Source: Azospirillum rugosum (lineage in GTDB: Bacteria > Pseudomonadota > Alphaproteobacteria > Azospirillales > Azospirillaceae). Taken from it: a stretch of 64,000 bases of DNA. Positions 8,226-15,487 of this stretch are shown piece by piece (within the stretch, counting starts at the first letter, position 1; every line of letters begins with the position of its first letter). The stretch covers positions 1 to 64,000 of the forward strand of contig NZ_JAGINP010000016.1 in NCBI RefSeq assembly GCF_017876155.1, written 5' to 3'. Both the position numbers and the translations under genes were made by a program. A model generated the notes under the pieces. The model ran no database searches and was not told the DNA's origin. It worked only from the letters and a program-made list of their open reading frames with translations.

Positions 8226-8928
8226 CGTCCTTACCTCCCGTTTCGTGGTCCAGCTCGGCCAGCACCTCGCGGGCGAGCGGGACGGTCAACGGACGGTGTG
8301 CGGCCAACGACGCCCGGTCAAGGGCGGCGACCACCCGGCGCGCGGCGTCGAGCGAGCGCTCCATCCGCGTCAGCAGGTAGGTGAGGAGATCCATGCCCGG
8401 CCGCAACTGGCGGTCGGCGAACAGCTTCACCAGCACAGCGGCCAGCAGGGCGTCGTCGGGTGCCTCCACCCCCACCGCGGGCGCCGCCTTGATGCGCGAC
8501 CGCAGGTCCGGCAGCTTCACGCGCCAGCGCGCCGGCGGCTTGCGCGACAGCAGCAGCAGATGGCCGCCCGAGTCGCGCGCAAGGTTGTAGAGATGGAACA
8601 GCGCCTCCTCCCGCGCGGGCGCGCCGGCCACCCGGTCGGCGTCCTCCACCACCACGGCGTTGGCGCGGCCGAGCAAGGCCGGCAGGTCGGCCGAATCCAG
8701 CGCATCCCCGCTGACGATCGGCGCGTGGCTGCGCGCCCGCCAGACGTGGCCCAGATGCGTCTTGCCGCAACCCGCCGGCCCGTAGACCGCCAGGGCGGGC
8801 GCCGGCCAGGATGGCCAGCGGTCGAGCCACGCTACGGCGTCGGCGTTGCTGGGCGCGACCAGGAAATCCTCGCTCCCGATGGCCACGCGGTGGCCGAGGT
8901 CGAGCGGAAGCTGCGCCGCGATGGTCAT
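8164..8928 (-). CDS. hdaA: DnaA-related regulator of replication initiation HdaA
   Basis: HdaA/Hda, together with the DNA-loaded sliding clamp, stimulates ATP hydrolysis on DnaA and so limits re-initiation. The 254-residue protein has QLPLDL at residues 6-11, the clamp-binding motif, then a AAA+ module with Walker A GPAGCGKT (50-57) and Walker B AVVVEDAD. The C-terminal helical region contains RMERSLDAARR. ATG at 8926-8928 puts the clamp motif at the N-terminus, as in known Hda proteins. It starts 13 bases after the PerM stop. The last two dozen residues are basic and low-complexity and overlap the next gene, so the original end may have been shorter. Confidence 0.9.
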   Translation of the reverse strand: MTIAAQLPLDLGHRVAIGSEDFLVAPSNADAVAWLDRWPSWPAPALAVYGPAGCGKTHLGHVWRARSHAPIVSGDALDSADLPALLGRANAVVVEDADRVAGAPAREEALFHLYNLARDSGGHLLLLSRKPPARWRVKLPDLRSRIKAAPAVGVEAPDDALLAAVLVKLFADRQLRPGMDLLTYLLTRMERSLDAARRVVAALDRASLAAHRPLTVPLAREVLAELDHETGGKDDGSGNRRSPRHRVRSQQGAG

Positions 8929-8941
8929 GGCCGCCCCGCCG

Positions 8942-10033
8942 TCATGGCGCCGCACCGCCCCGATAATAGGGGCTCTGCAGGTAGCGGCCGAGCGCGAAGC
9001 GCGTCAGGACGCCGATCACCGCCGCCACCGGCACGGCCAGCAGCACGCCCACGAAGCCGAACAGCGTTCCGCCCGCCAGAAGGGCGAAAATGACCCACAC
9101 GGCGTGCAGCCCGACCTTATCCCCCACCAGCTTCGGCGTCAGGACGTTGCCCTCCACCGCCTGGCCGAACAGGAAGATCCCCACCACCACGCCGACCCGC
9201 CACAGTTCGTCGAACTGCAACAGGGCCAGCCCGGTGCTCGACACGAAGCCGAACAGGGTGCCGACATAGGGGATGAAGGACAGAAGGCCCGCCAGCAGCC
9301 CGATGACCAGCCCGAAATCGAGGCCCGCCACCGACAGCCCCACCGCGTAGAACAGCCCCAGCACCAGGCAGACCAGCGCCTGCCCGCGCACAAAGCCGGC
9401 CAGCGTCATGTCCACCTGCCGCGCCTGCTCCCGAATCGTCTCGGCGTGGTCCAGCGGCAGCCAGCTGTTCACCTTGGCGACCAGCAGGTCCCAGTCGCGC
9501 ATCAGGTAGAAGGCGACGATCGGCGTGATGAACAGCACCGACAGCACATCGAACAGCGCCAGCCCGCCCGACAGGATCCCGGACAGCACCCGGCCGACCC
9601 AGCCGACCATCTCTCCCGCGTAGTTCCCGGCGGCCCCGCGCAGCCGCTCCACGTCCTCCGGCGACAGGCGGTGCACCAGCCGGTCGATCATCGGGAGCAC
9701 CCGCTCCTTCATCGCGGTGGCGTAGTTGGGCAGCACCTCGATCAGGTGGGCCACCTGCGCCTGCACCAGCGGCAACAGAAGCAGGCTCAGCAGCACGAGG
9801 ACGACGACGAAGGACAGCAGCACCAGCGTCGTGGCCAGCCAGCGCGGCAGGCGCCAGCGCTCCAGCCGGTCCACCACCGGATCCAGCAGGTAGGCGACGG
9901 CCAGCCCGACCACGAAGGGCAGCAGCATGCCGGACAGCAGCCACAGGGCCAGGACGAACAGCCCCAGCCCGATCAGCCAGAAACGCAGCTGACGGTTCGT
10001 TGCTGGCGGGTCCGACAGGCGCTGGTCCGGCAT
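8942..10033 (-). CDS. AI-2E family transporter (PerM-like permease)
   Basis: A 363-residue inner-membrane protein with about eight predicted transmembrane segments. There is an early hairpin (FWLIGLGLFVLALWLLSGM onward), a long soluble middle part (about residues 70-150), and a C-terminal block rich in Gly and hydrophobic residues (GLVIGLLAGLLSFIPYVG). This is the layout of the AI-2 exporter-like/PerM superfamily, whose members export small molecules or act as ion antiporters. The substrate is unknown. The ATG at 10031-10033 overlaps the preceding stop codon by one base (TGATG), so translation is coupled. PerM beside hdaA is a familiar alphaproteobacterial arrangement. Confidence 0.88.
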   Translation of the reverse strand: MPDQRLSDPPATNRQLRFWLIGLGLFVLALWLLSGMLLPFVVGLAVAYLLDPVVDRLERWRLPRWLATTLVLLSFVVVLVLLSLLLLPLVQAQVAHLIEVLPNYATAMKERVLPMIDRLVHRLSPEDVERLRGAAGNYAGEMVGWVGRVLSGILSGGLALFDVLSVLFITPIVAFYLMRDWDLLVAKVNSWLPLDHAETIREQARQVDMTLAGFVRGQALVCLVLGLFYAVGLSVAGLDFGLVIGLLAGLLSFIPYVGTLFGFVSSTGLALLQFDELWRVGVVVGIFLFGQAVEGNVLTPKLVGDKVGLHAVWVIFALLAGGTLFGFVGVLLAVPVAAVIGVLTRFALGRYLQSPYYRGGAAP

Positions 10034-10593
10034 CAGGGCACGCCCCCATGCCGGTTGAACAGCAGGCCGCCCCGGTAGACGTAGGCCAGCCCGGACAGCA
10101 CCGTCGTCACGGCGCAGGCCCAGATCAGCAGGGGAAGGACGCCCATCCCGAACAGCTGGAATTCCGGAAGCCCCAGCCCGGCCGGGGCGAGCGCCGCCGC
10201 GGCGAGCGCCAGCTGCACCGCCGTGTTGATCTTGCTGATGTAGAGCGGCTGCATCGCCAGCGACTCCTTCAGCGTGTACAGCAGCATCACGCCGCCGACG
10301 ATCATCACGTCGCGGAACACCACCAGGATCACCAGCCACAGCGGCAGCACGTCCATGTGCCCCAAGGAGACATAGACGCTGACCAGCAGCGCCTTGTCGG
10401 CGATGGGGTCGAGATAGGCGCCCAGCACCGTGCGTGCGCGGAACATGCGCGCGACCGCCCCGTCCAGCCCGTCCGACACGGCGGCGCCGACGAACAGCCA
10501 GAAGGCCACGCCCAGCTCGCCCGCCAGGATGAAGTAGACGGCGACGGGAACGATCAGGATACGCAGGAAGGTGATGATGTTCGGAATGCTCAC
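10033..10593 (-). CDS. CDP-alcohol phosphatidyltransferase family protein (PgsA-like)
   Basis: A 186-residue membrane enzyme of phospholipid synthesis. It carries the full family signature D-x2-DG-x2-AR-x8-G-x3-D-x3-D, read here as DGLDGAVAR followed after eight residues by GAYLDPIAD. Four to six hydrophobic segments surround it. The reaction transfers a phosphatidyl group from CDP-diacylglycerol to an alcohol; glycerol-3-phosphate or phosphatidylglycerol are the likeliest acceptors, but this is not decided by sequence. The start is GTG at 10591-10593, giving the usual SIPNIITFLRI opening. It lies 43 bases after the DUF2066 gene stop and overlaps the permease gene. Confidence 0.85.
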   Translation of the reverse strand: MSIPNIITFLRILIVPVAVYFILAGELGVAFWLFVGAAVSDGLDGAVARMFRARTVLGAYLDPIADKALLVSVYVSLGHMDVLPLWLVILVVFRDVMIVGGVMLLYTLKESLAMQPLYISKINTAVQLALAAAALAPAGLGLPEFQLFGMGVLPLLIWACAVTTVLSGLAYVYRGGLLFNRHGGVP

Positions 10594-10636
10594 CGCGGAC
10601 TCTTTCGCCGTTGCGACACTTTGAAACAGGCCAGGC

Positions 10637-12070
10637 TCAATAACGAGTCGGCCCGGTCGCGGGCAAGGTCCCCAGAACGCGCGGCGGCGCCCCCGGCGCC
10701 ACGCCGCCAGTGACGGCCCCGCCGACCGGCGCCGGCGCGGCACCGGACAGCGGCGCGGGCGCGGCAACGGCCGGCTGGACCGGCGCGGTCGACAGCAGGT
10801 CGGCCCCGGCGCCGCGCGGCAGCACCTGCAACTGCCAGTCGGCGACCGGCTGCGCCACCGGCGGCATCCCCGGCTGGACCGGCTGGACCGGAGCCGCCAC
10901 GGCGCCGGTGCGGGACAGGCCGAGGTCGCGGCGGGCCATCTGCTGGCGCAACCGCTCCACGTCGCCGCGGTGGGTCAGCGCGACCACCGCCTCATACCGG
11001 CTCAGCGACACCACGTCGGTGCGGGTGATGCCCTGCACGCCGCCCAGACGCTTGCGGGTCTCCACCCAGTCGGTCAGGCTCGACAGCGGCACGCGCACCA
11101 GGGTGGACTGCTCCGGCCCGGTCGGCATGGTGTTCTCCCGGCGCCAGGATTCGTCCACCGCCGCGGTGACGAAGGTGACGGCGCGGCCCAGGAAGTCGGC
11201 GGTGCGGTCCGACACGTCGGCCTTCACATTGACCGCCTGCTGGTCCTTCGACCCGTCCGGCGCGTAGCGGGTGACCTCCACCGTCAGCGGCCGGCCGAGG
11301 TCCGGCCCGCCGCTCGGCAGCTCCGTCTTGGCGACGATCACGCCCGCGGCGTTGTAGCGCTGGGCGATGCGGGCCAGCGCCTCCGGCGTGCCGGCCAGCG
11401 CCTCGTTCACGCCGATGGCGGAGATGTCCGACAGCTCGCCGTCCGGCACGACCAGCGGCACCAGCGTCCCGCCGGCCGGCCGGCCCTCCCAGGCCTCGCG
11501 CCAGGCGGTGCGGTCCTCCCACAGGACCGGGCGCCCGTCGGTCACGGTGACCGGCAGCACGACGAAGGGCCGGGCCGGCGGCTCCACATACTGCTGCGCG
11601 GCGCCGCCCAGCATGTCGCGCACCGCGTTGGGGCGGAATCGCACGGTGATGCTGCCGAGGTAGCGGGTGGCCGACACCTTCTCGTCGTCGATCTCGAAGC
11701 CCTGCACCAGCCGGGCGAGGTCGTTGTCCGACACCTTCGGCGCCGTCGTGGCGTTGGGGACCAGCCGCTTGTACATCTCGGCCCAGGCCTTGACCTGCGC
11801 TTCGCGGATCGCCTGGTCGCGCGCGGCGTTGGCGTTGGCCGCGCTGACGTCCACCTTGACGCCCTGGACCGTGTAGCCGTCCGCCGCCAGCGCCGCGGAC
11901 GGCGCCAAACCTGGAGCGGCCACCGGAGCGGCCACCGGAGCGGCGGGCGGGGCGGCCCCCGGCGCTTGCGCCCGGGCGGACCCGGCGGGAACGGCCAGCG
12001 TCAGGAGGGCGGCGGCCACGATGACGGGGGCGAAGCCCGCAAACAGCGGCGCGTGGCGGCGGTGGAGCAT
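10637..12070 (-). CDS. DUF2066 domain-containing exported protein
   Basis: A 477-residue protein with a signal peptide (MLHRRHAPLFAGFAPVIVAA, ending near GSARA). An Ala/Pro low-complexity linker follows, with a tandem APVA segment. The conserved DUF2066 region comes next (YTVQGVKVDVSA onward, then QAIREAQVKAW and VRFRPNAVRDML). Members are of unknown function and are found in this position upstream of PgsA/PerM/HdaA in related bacteria. A second Ala/Pro-rich tail closes the protein. The ATG at 12068-12070 with GGAAGG upstream is preferred because it starts the signal peptide; upstream in-frame ATGs lie in the divergent promoter region. It is the first gene of the leftward operon, transcribed away from purM. 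Confidence 0.8.
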   Translation of the reverse strand: MLHRRHAPLFAGFAPVIVAAALLTLAVPAGSARAQAPGAAPPAAPVAAPVAAPGLAPSAALAADGYTVQGVKVDVSAANANAARDQAIREAQVKAWAEMYKRLVPNATTAPKVSDNDLARLVQGFEIDDEKVSATRYLGSITVRFRPNAVRDMLGGAAQQYVEPPARPFVVLPVTVTDGRPVLWEDRTAWREAWEGRPAGGTLVPLVVPDGELSDISAIGVNEALAGTPEALARIAQRYNAAGVIVAKTELPSGGPDLGRPLTVEVTRYAPDGSKDQQAVNVKADVSDRTADFLGRAVTFVTAAVDESWRRENTMPTGPEQSTLVRVPLSSLTDWVETRKRLGGVQGITRTDVVSLSRYEAVVALTHRGDVERLRQQMARRDLGLSRTGAVAAPVQPVQPGMPPVAQPVADWQLQVLPRGAGADLLSTAPVQPAVAAPAPLSGAAPAPVGGAVTGGVAPGAPPRVLGTLPATGPTRY

Positions 12071-12133
12071 TGCAATGCCTTCCGATTCGAGTATGTTCGG
12101 CCCGTTCCGGCGACCCGGCCGAATTGGCCCAGG

Positions 12134-12139
12134 TATATA
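12134..12139 (+). promoter_or_regulatory. purM: Candidate -10 element of purM
   Basis: TATATA lies 23 bases before the proposed purM initiation site and is the only AT-rich box in this part of the gap. No convincing -35 partner is seen at 16-18 bases. If used, transcripts would start near 12146, which excludes any start codon further upstream. Confidence 0.35.
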
Positions 12140-12209
12140 GCTCAGCCCAAGCGAGGATACCATCAGCACCCAGTCTAATAACACGTCCGACGCCTACAAG
12201 CAGGCCGGC

Positions 12210-13244
12210 GTGGACATTGACGCGGGCAACGCGCTCGTTGACGCGATCAAGCCGCTCGCCCGATCCACCGCGCGCCCGGGCTCCGACGCCGGGCTGGGCG
12301 GCTTCGGTGCCCTGTTCGACCTCCGCGCGGCCGGGTACCGGGATCCGCTCCTGGTCGCCACCACGGACGGCGTCGGCACGAAGCTGAAGGTCGCCATCCT
12401 GGCGAAGAAGCACGACACGGTCGGCATCGACCTCGTGGCGATGTGCGTAAACGACCTCGTCGTGCAGGGCGCGGAGCCGCTGCTGTTCCTCGACTATTAC
12501 GCCATGGGCAAGCTGGACGTAGCCGCCGGCCGCGCCATCGTCGCCGGCATCGCCGAGGGCTGTCGCCAGGCGGGCTGCGCGCTGGTGGGCGGCGAGACGG
12601 CGGAGATGCCCGGCATGTACGCGGCCGACGACTACGACCTCGCCGGCTTCTCCGTGGGTGCTGTGGAGCGCGAGAACGCGCTGACCGGCTCGAAGGTGCA
12701 GGCGGGCGACGTGCTGCTGGGCCTCGCCTCCTCCGGCGTGCACTCCAACGGCTACTCGCTGGTGCGCAAGCTGGTGGAAAAGTCCGGCCTCGGCTACGAC
12801 TCGCCCTGCCCCTGGGACGCCGGAAAGACGCTGGGCGAGGCGCTGCTGGTCCCGACGCGCATCTATGTGAAGAGCACGCTGGCCGCCATCCGCGCCGGCA
12901 CCGTGAACGCCATGGCGCACATCACCGGCGGCGGCCTGATCGAGAACATCCCGCGCGTCCTGCCGGACGGGCTGGGCGTGACGCTGGACGCGGCCAAGTG
13001 GCCGCTGCCGCCGGTCTTCTCCTGGCTGATGAAGACGGGCGGGCTGACGCCGCTGGACATGGCGCGCACCTTCAACACCGGCCTCGGCATGGTCGTCGCG
13101 GTCCCGGCGGAGAAGGCGCAGCAGGCGGCCGAGATCCTGGCCCAGGGAGGCGAGACGGTCTTCACCGTCGGCACGGTCCACGCCATCCAGGACGGCGAGG
13201 CCCGCGTGACCGTCAGCGGGATGGACACGGAATGGCGCGCCTAA
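12210..13244 (+). CDS. purM: Phosphoribosylformylglycinamidine cyclo-ligase (AIR synthetase)
   Basis: PurM closes the imidazole ring of AIR in de novo purine synthesis, using ATP. The protein matches the family throughout: VDIDAGNALV, LGGFGALFDL, TTDGVGTKLK, GIDLVAMCVNDL, GGETAEMPGMY, SSGVHSNGYSL and ITGGGLIENIPRVL. The coordinates begin at GTG 12210, the first standard start codon. The reading frame remains homologous upstream: DAYKQAG directly precedes VDIDAGN, as YKDAG does in E. coli PurM. No ATG, GTG or TTG exists between the in-frame TAG at 12138 and 12210. An ATC at 12162 with GAGG five bases upstream is the probable true start (360 residues). purN overlaps its 3' end by 13 bases. Confidence 0.95.
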   Translation: MDIDAGNALVDAIKPLARSTARPGSDAGLGGFGALFDLRAAGYRDPLLVATTDGVGTKLKVAILAKKHDTVGIDLVAMCVNDLVVQGAEPLLFLDYYAMGKLDVAAGRAIVAGIAEGCRQAGCALVGGETAEMPGMYAADDYDLAGFSVGAVERENALTGSKVQAGDVLLGLASSGVHSNGYSLVRKLVEKSGLGYDSPCPWDAGKTLGEALLVPTRIYVKSTLAAIRAGTVNAMAHITGGGLIENIPRVLPDGLGVTLDAAKWPLPPVFSWLMKTGGLTPLDMARTFNTGLGMVVAVPAEKAQQAAEILAQGGETVFTVGTVHAIQDGEARVTVSGMDTEWRA

Positions 13245-13900
13245 CGCCATCTCCATTGAGGGTCGGCGTCCTGATCTCCGGGCGTGGCAGCAACCTGCAG
13301 GCGTTGCTCGACGCCTGCGCCGCCCCGGATTTCCCGGCCGAGATCGCGCTGGTCCTGTCCAACAAGGCCGACGCCTACGGGCTGGAACGCGCGGCCTCCG
13401 CCGGCGTTCCGACCGCCGTGGTCAGCCACCGCGACTTCCCCGGCGACAAGCGGGCGTTCGAGGAGGCGATGGACGCCCGCCTGCGTGCGGCCGGGGTCGA
13501 GCTGGTCTGCCTCGCCGGCTTCATGCGCCTGCTGTCGCCCTGGTTCGTGGACACGTGGCGCGACCGGCTGATCAACATCCACCCGTCGCTGCTGCCCTCC
13601 TTCAAGGGTCTGGACACGCACGGGCGGGCGCTGGCCGCCGGGGTGCGCTTCCACGGCTGCACGGTCCACTACGTGCGTCCGGAGATGGACGAGGGGCCCA
13701 TCATCGCCCAGGCGGCGGTCCCCGTGCTGCCCGGCGACGACGCCCACACGCTCGCCGACCGGGTCCTTGAGTCGGAACACCGGATCTACCCGCAGGCCGT
13801 CCGCCTGATCGCCGAGGGGCGCACCCGGGTGGAGGGCGACCGCGTCCTGCTCAGCGGCGACATGCCCGCCCTGCCCGCGCTGATCAACCCGCCGGCCTAA
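13232..13900 (+). CDS. purN: Phosphoribosylglycinamide formyltransferase
   Basis: PurN transfers a formyl group from 10-formyltetrahydrofolate to GAR, the third step of purine synthesis. The 222-residue protein has the GAR-binding SGRGSNLQALL near residue 16. The catalytic residues are present as Asn115 and His117 (INIHPSLLPSFKG) and Asp153 (EMDEGPII). The ATG at 13232 lies inside the end of purM (13-base overlap), typical of coupled purMN pairs. Confidence 0.97.
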   Translation: MARLTPSPLRVGVLISGRGSNLQALLDACAAPDFPAEIALVLSNKADAYGLERAASAGVPTAVVSHRDFPGDKRAFEEAMDARLRAAGVELVCLAGFMRLLSPWFVDTWRDRLINIHPSLLPSFKGLDTHGRALAAGVRFHGCTVHYVRPEMDEGPIIAQAAVPVLPGDDAHTLADRVLESEHRIYPQAVRLIAEGRTRVEGDRVLLSGDMPALPALINPPA

Positions 13901-13994
13901 GCTGATCGTTGGCCACGCCAGCGGAACCCTTGCCGGAACCGTTGGCACCCCTTACATTTTCCGCCGAATAAGGCGCAATCAACGGGGGGACGAC

Positions 13995-14144
13995 ATGGCG
14001 GTTACCGAACACACCCACAACGAGGTCAGCGACGAGCTGGTCCGCGAGCACGCGGCCGGCTGGCACGCCTTCACGCGCTTCCTCACCATCGGCACCGTCG
14101 CCGTGGTGGTGCTGCTGATCCTGATGGCGATCTTCCTGCTGTAG
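13995..14144 (+). CDS. aa3-type cytochrome c oxidase subunit IV (small)
   Basis: A 49-residue protein, MAVTEHTHNEVSDELVREHA followed by a single transmembrane helix that ends in LILMAIFLL. The HxHxE start, the short amphipathic segment with WHAFTRF, and one C-terminal helix match the tiny bacterial aa3-oxidase subunit IV family (COX4_pro_2), an accessory subunit of the inner-membrane oxidase. A GGGGGG Shine-Dalgarno stretch lies 8 bases upstream of the ATG. No other oxidase gene is nearby, which is common for this orphan subunit. The family call rests on pattern similarity in a very short protein. Confidence 0.7.
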   Translation: MAVTEHTHNEVSDELVREHAAGWHAFTRFLTIGTVAVVVLLILMAIFLL

Positions 14145-14152
14145 CAGAAGCA

Positions 14153-14239
14153 CCGTAGGTTGGGTGGAGCGCAGCGCAACCCAACATCGTCCGTGTGGCG
14201 ACGTGTGTTGGGTTGCGCTGCGCTCCACCCAACCTACGG
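14153..14239. repeat. Family B inverted repeat (CGTAGGTTGGGT...)
   Basis: Two 34-base units in opposite orientation, each reading CGTAGGTTGGGTGGAGCGC then AGCGCAACCCAACA, are separated by 19 bases. The unit is itself partly self-complementary. Related pairs occur at 18.8, 38.7 and 46.7 kb. It lies between convergent genes. Confidence 0.85.
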
Positions 14240-14247
14240 AAACTGCC

Positions 14248-14724
14248 TCACTGCCCCGGCAGGCGGCCCAGCAGCAGGTCGCGCATGTCGCCGACCAGCG
14301 CGTCCACCTGCTGTTCCCAGGCGTCCTGGCCGCCCTGGATGGCGTGCATGACGTGGGTCGCCAGATGGATCAGCCCGGCCCGGACGCAATCCTCCGGCGC
14401 GAAGTCCAGGTCCAGCGCGTCGCGCAGGAACACGCCGAGCTGGTCGGCGGAGTTCCAGGGGTGCACCACCACCGTGTCGAAGCCGCTCGTCCCCAGGAAC
14501 ACCGCGTTCAGCGCCGTCGCCTGGCCGTTGATGGCGTCGATGGCGGTGTCCAGGTCCAGCTCTTCACCCAGCACCTGCTGGAAGGCCGACAGGCACTGGT
14601 CCACGTAGCCGCGCACCAGCAGCTCGACCACGCCGGGCTCGCCCAGGTCGTTTCGCCCCGCCGTGAGCTGGGGCAGCGGCTCCAGAAGGGAGGCGACGAT
14701 CGGCTTGCTGTCCTGGCTTTCCAT
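14248..14724 (-). CDS. Conserved hypothetical protein
   Basis: A 158-residue acidic protein starting MESQDSKPIVASLLEPLPQL. It appears soluble and mostly helical, with no signal peptide, membrane segment or recognised motif. The ATG at 14722-14724 has AGGAG at a suitable distance. Its stop lies 9 bases from a family B repeat. A strong terminator separates it from ndk upstream, so it is probably transcribed on its own. I do not recognise the family and assign no function. Good codon use and a clear ribosome site support a real gene. Confidence 0.7.
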   Translation of the reverse strand: MESQDSKPIVASLLEPLPQLTAGRNDLGEPGVVELLVRGYVDQCLSAFQQVLGEELDLDTAIDAINGQATALNAVFLGTSGFDTVVVHPWNSADQLGVFLRDALDLDFAPEDCVRAGLIHLATHVMHAIQGGQDAWEQQVDALVGDMRDLLLGRLPGQ

Positions 14725-14824
14725 GGGGGTACTCCTGACGGTTGCCACCCCGAATACTCGAACTCGCCCCGCCTGTCCACGGGGCTTTGCCCGCGCCGCG
14801 AGACAAGTTCGTGACGGGGAACGC

Positions 14825-14850
14825 AAAAAGGCCGCCCTGATGGGGCGGCC
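14825..14850 (-). terminator. Rho-independent terminator of ndk
   Basis: Read on the minus strand, a GGCCGCCCC/GGGCGGCC stem with a 4-base loop is followed at once by five Ts. It starts 32 bases after the ndk stop codon. Confidence 0.85.
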
Positions 14851-14882
14851 CTTCGGCGATCCTCATGAACCGGTGGCTGGAA

Positions 14883-15305
14883 TCAGCCGACCAGCTCGAT
14901 GCCGGCGAAGAAGAAGGCGATCTCCTGCGCGGCGGTCTCCGGGGCGTCGGAGCCGTGCACCGAGTTGGCCTCGATCGACTCGGCGAACTCCTTGCGGATG
15001 GTGCCCTCGGCGGCGTTGGCCGGGTTGGTGGCGCCCATGATCTCGCGGTTGCGGGCGATGGCGTTCTCGCCTTCCAGCACCTGCAGGACGACCGGGCCGG
15101 AGATCATGAAGGAGACGAGGTCGTTGAAGAACGGGCGCTCGCGGTGCACGCCGTAGAACTGCTCGGCCTGGGCCTTCGACAGCTGGACGCGCTTCTGCGC
15201 GACGATGCGCAGGCCGCCGTCCTCGAACTTGGCGTTGATCTTGCCGGTCAGGTTGCGGCGGGTGGCATCGGGCTTGATGATCGAGAGGGTCCGTTCGACG
15301 GCCAT
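14883..15305 (-). CDS. ndk: Nucleoside diphosphate kinase
   Basis: Ndk equalises nucleoside triphosphate pools by a ping-pong phosphohistidine mechanism. The 140-residue protein has the expected opening ERTLSIIKPDA, the segment GPVVLQVLEGENAI, and the active-site histidine His117 in NSVHGSD. The ATG at 15303-15305 with AGGAG upstream gives the family's usual N-terminus; an ATG 27 bases upstream would add nine unrelated residues. It is a single-gene unit with its own promoter and terminator. Confidence 0.97.
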   Translation of the reverse strand: MAVERTLSIIKPDATRRNLTGKINAKFEDGGLRIVAQKRVQLSKAQAEQFYGVHRERPFFNDLVSFMISGPVVLQVLEGENAIARNREIMGATNPANAAEGTIRKEFAESIEANSVHGSDAPETAAQEIAFFFAGIELVG

Positions 15306-15373
15306 GGCGGTGGGCTCCTGCTGGAAAGGCATTATGGGGCGCCACCTGTTGCCCGGGGCGCCGGTTGCGCGGG

Positions 15374-15402
15374 GTTATATAGGCGCTTTTCGATCACGGC
15401 AA
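15374..15402 (-). promoter_or_regulatory. ndk: Sigma70-type promoter of ndk
   Basis: On the minus strand TTGCCG (15402-15397) and TATAAC (15379-15374) are spaced by 17 bases, a very good match to the housekeeping consensus. The predicted leader to the ndk ATG is about 60 bases. It closely resembles the promoter proposed for yicC. Confidence 0.65.
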
Positions 15403-15432
15403 CCGCTTCGTGGAGGCTGCCATGATCGACGC

Positions 15433-15460
15433 TTGTCACCCGTTCCGCTTCAAATATGGT
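15433..15460 (+). promoter_or_regulatory. Candidate promoter of the ABC-F gene
   Basis: TTGTCA (15433-15438) and TATGGT (15455-15460) are separated by 16 bases, about 28 bases before the ATG at 15488. If real, it rules out the longer start at 15422. Confidence 0.4.
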
Positions 15461-15487
15461 GCGGCCTCGTGGTACACCGACCCGGCC

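Noticed and set aside
12210..13244. GTG 12210 as the certain purM start
   Set aside because: It is kept as the coordinate because it is the first standard codon, but homology continues upstream, so it is probably internal.
14153..14239. CRISPR-like array or tRNA gene in the repeat-rich gaps
   Set aside because: Units are paired inverted repeats without regular spacers, and no cloverleaf can be drawn.
15422..15487. N-terminal extension of the ABC-F protein from ATG 15422
   Set aside because: It has a good ribosome site, but the family begins at MLHINDL and a promoter candidate lies inside the extension.
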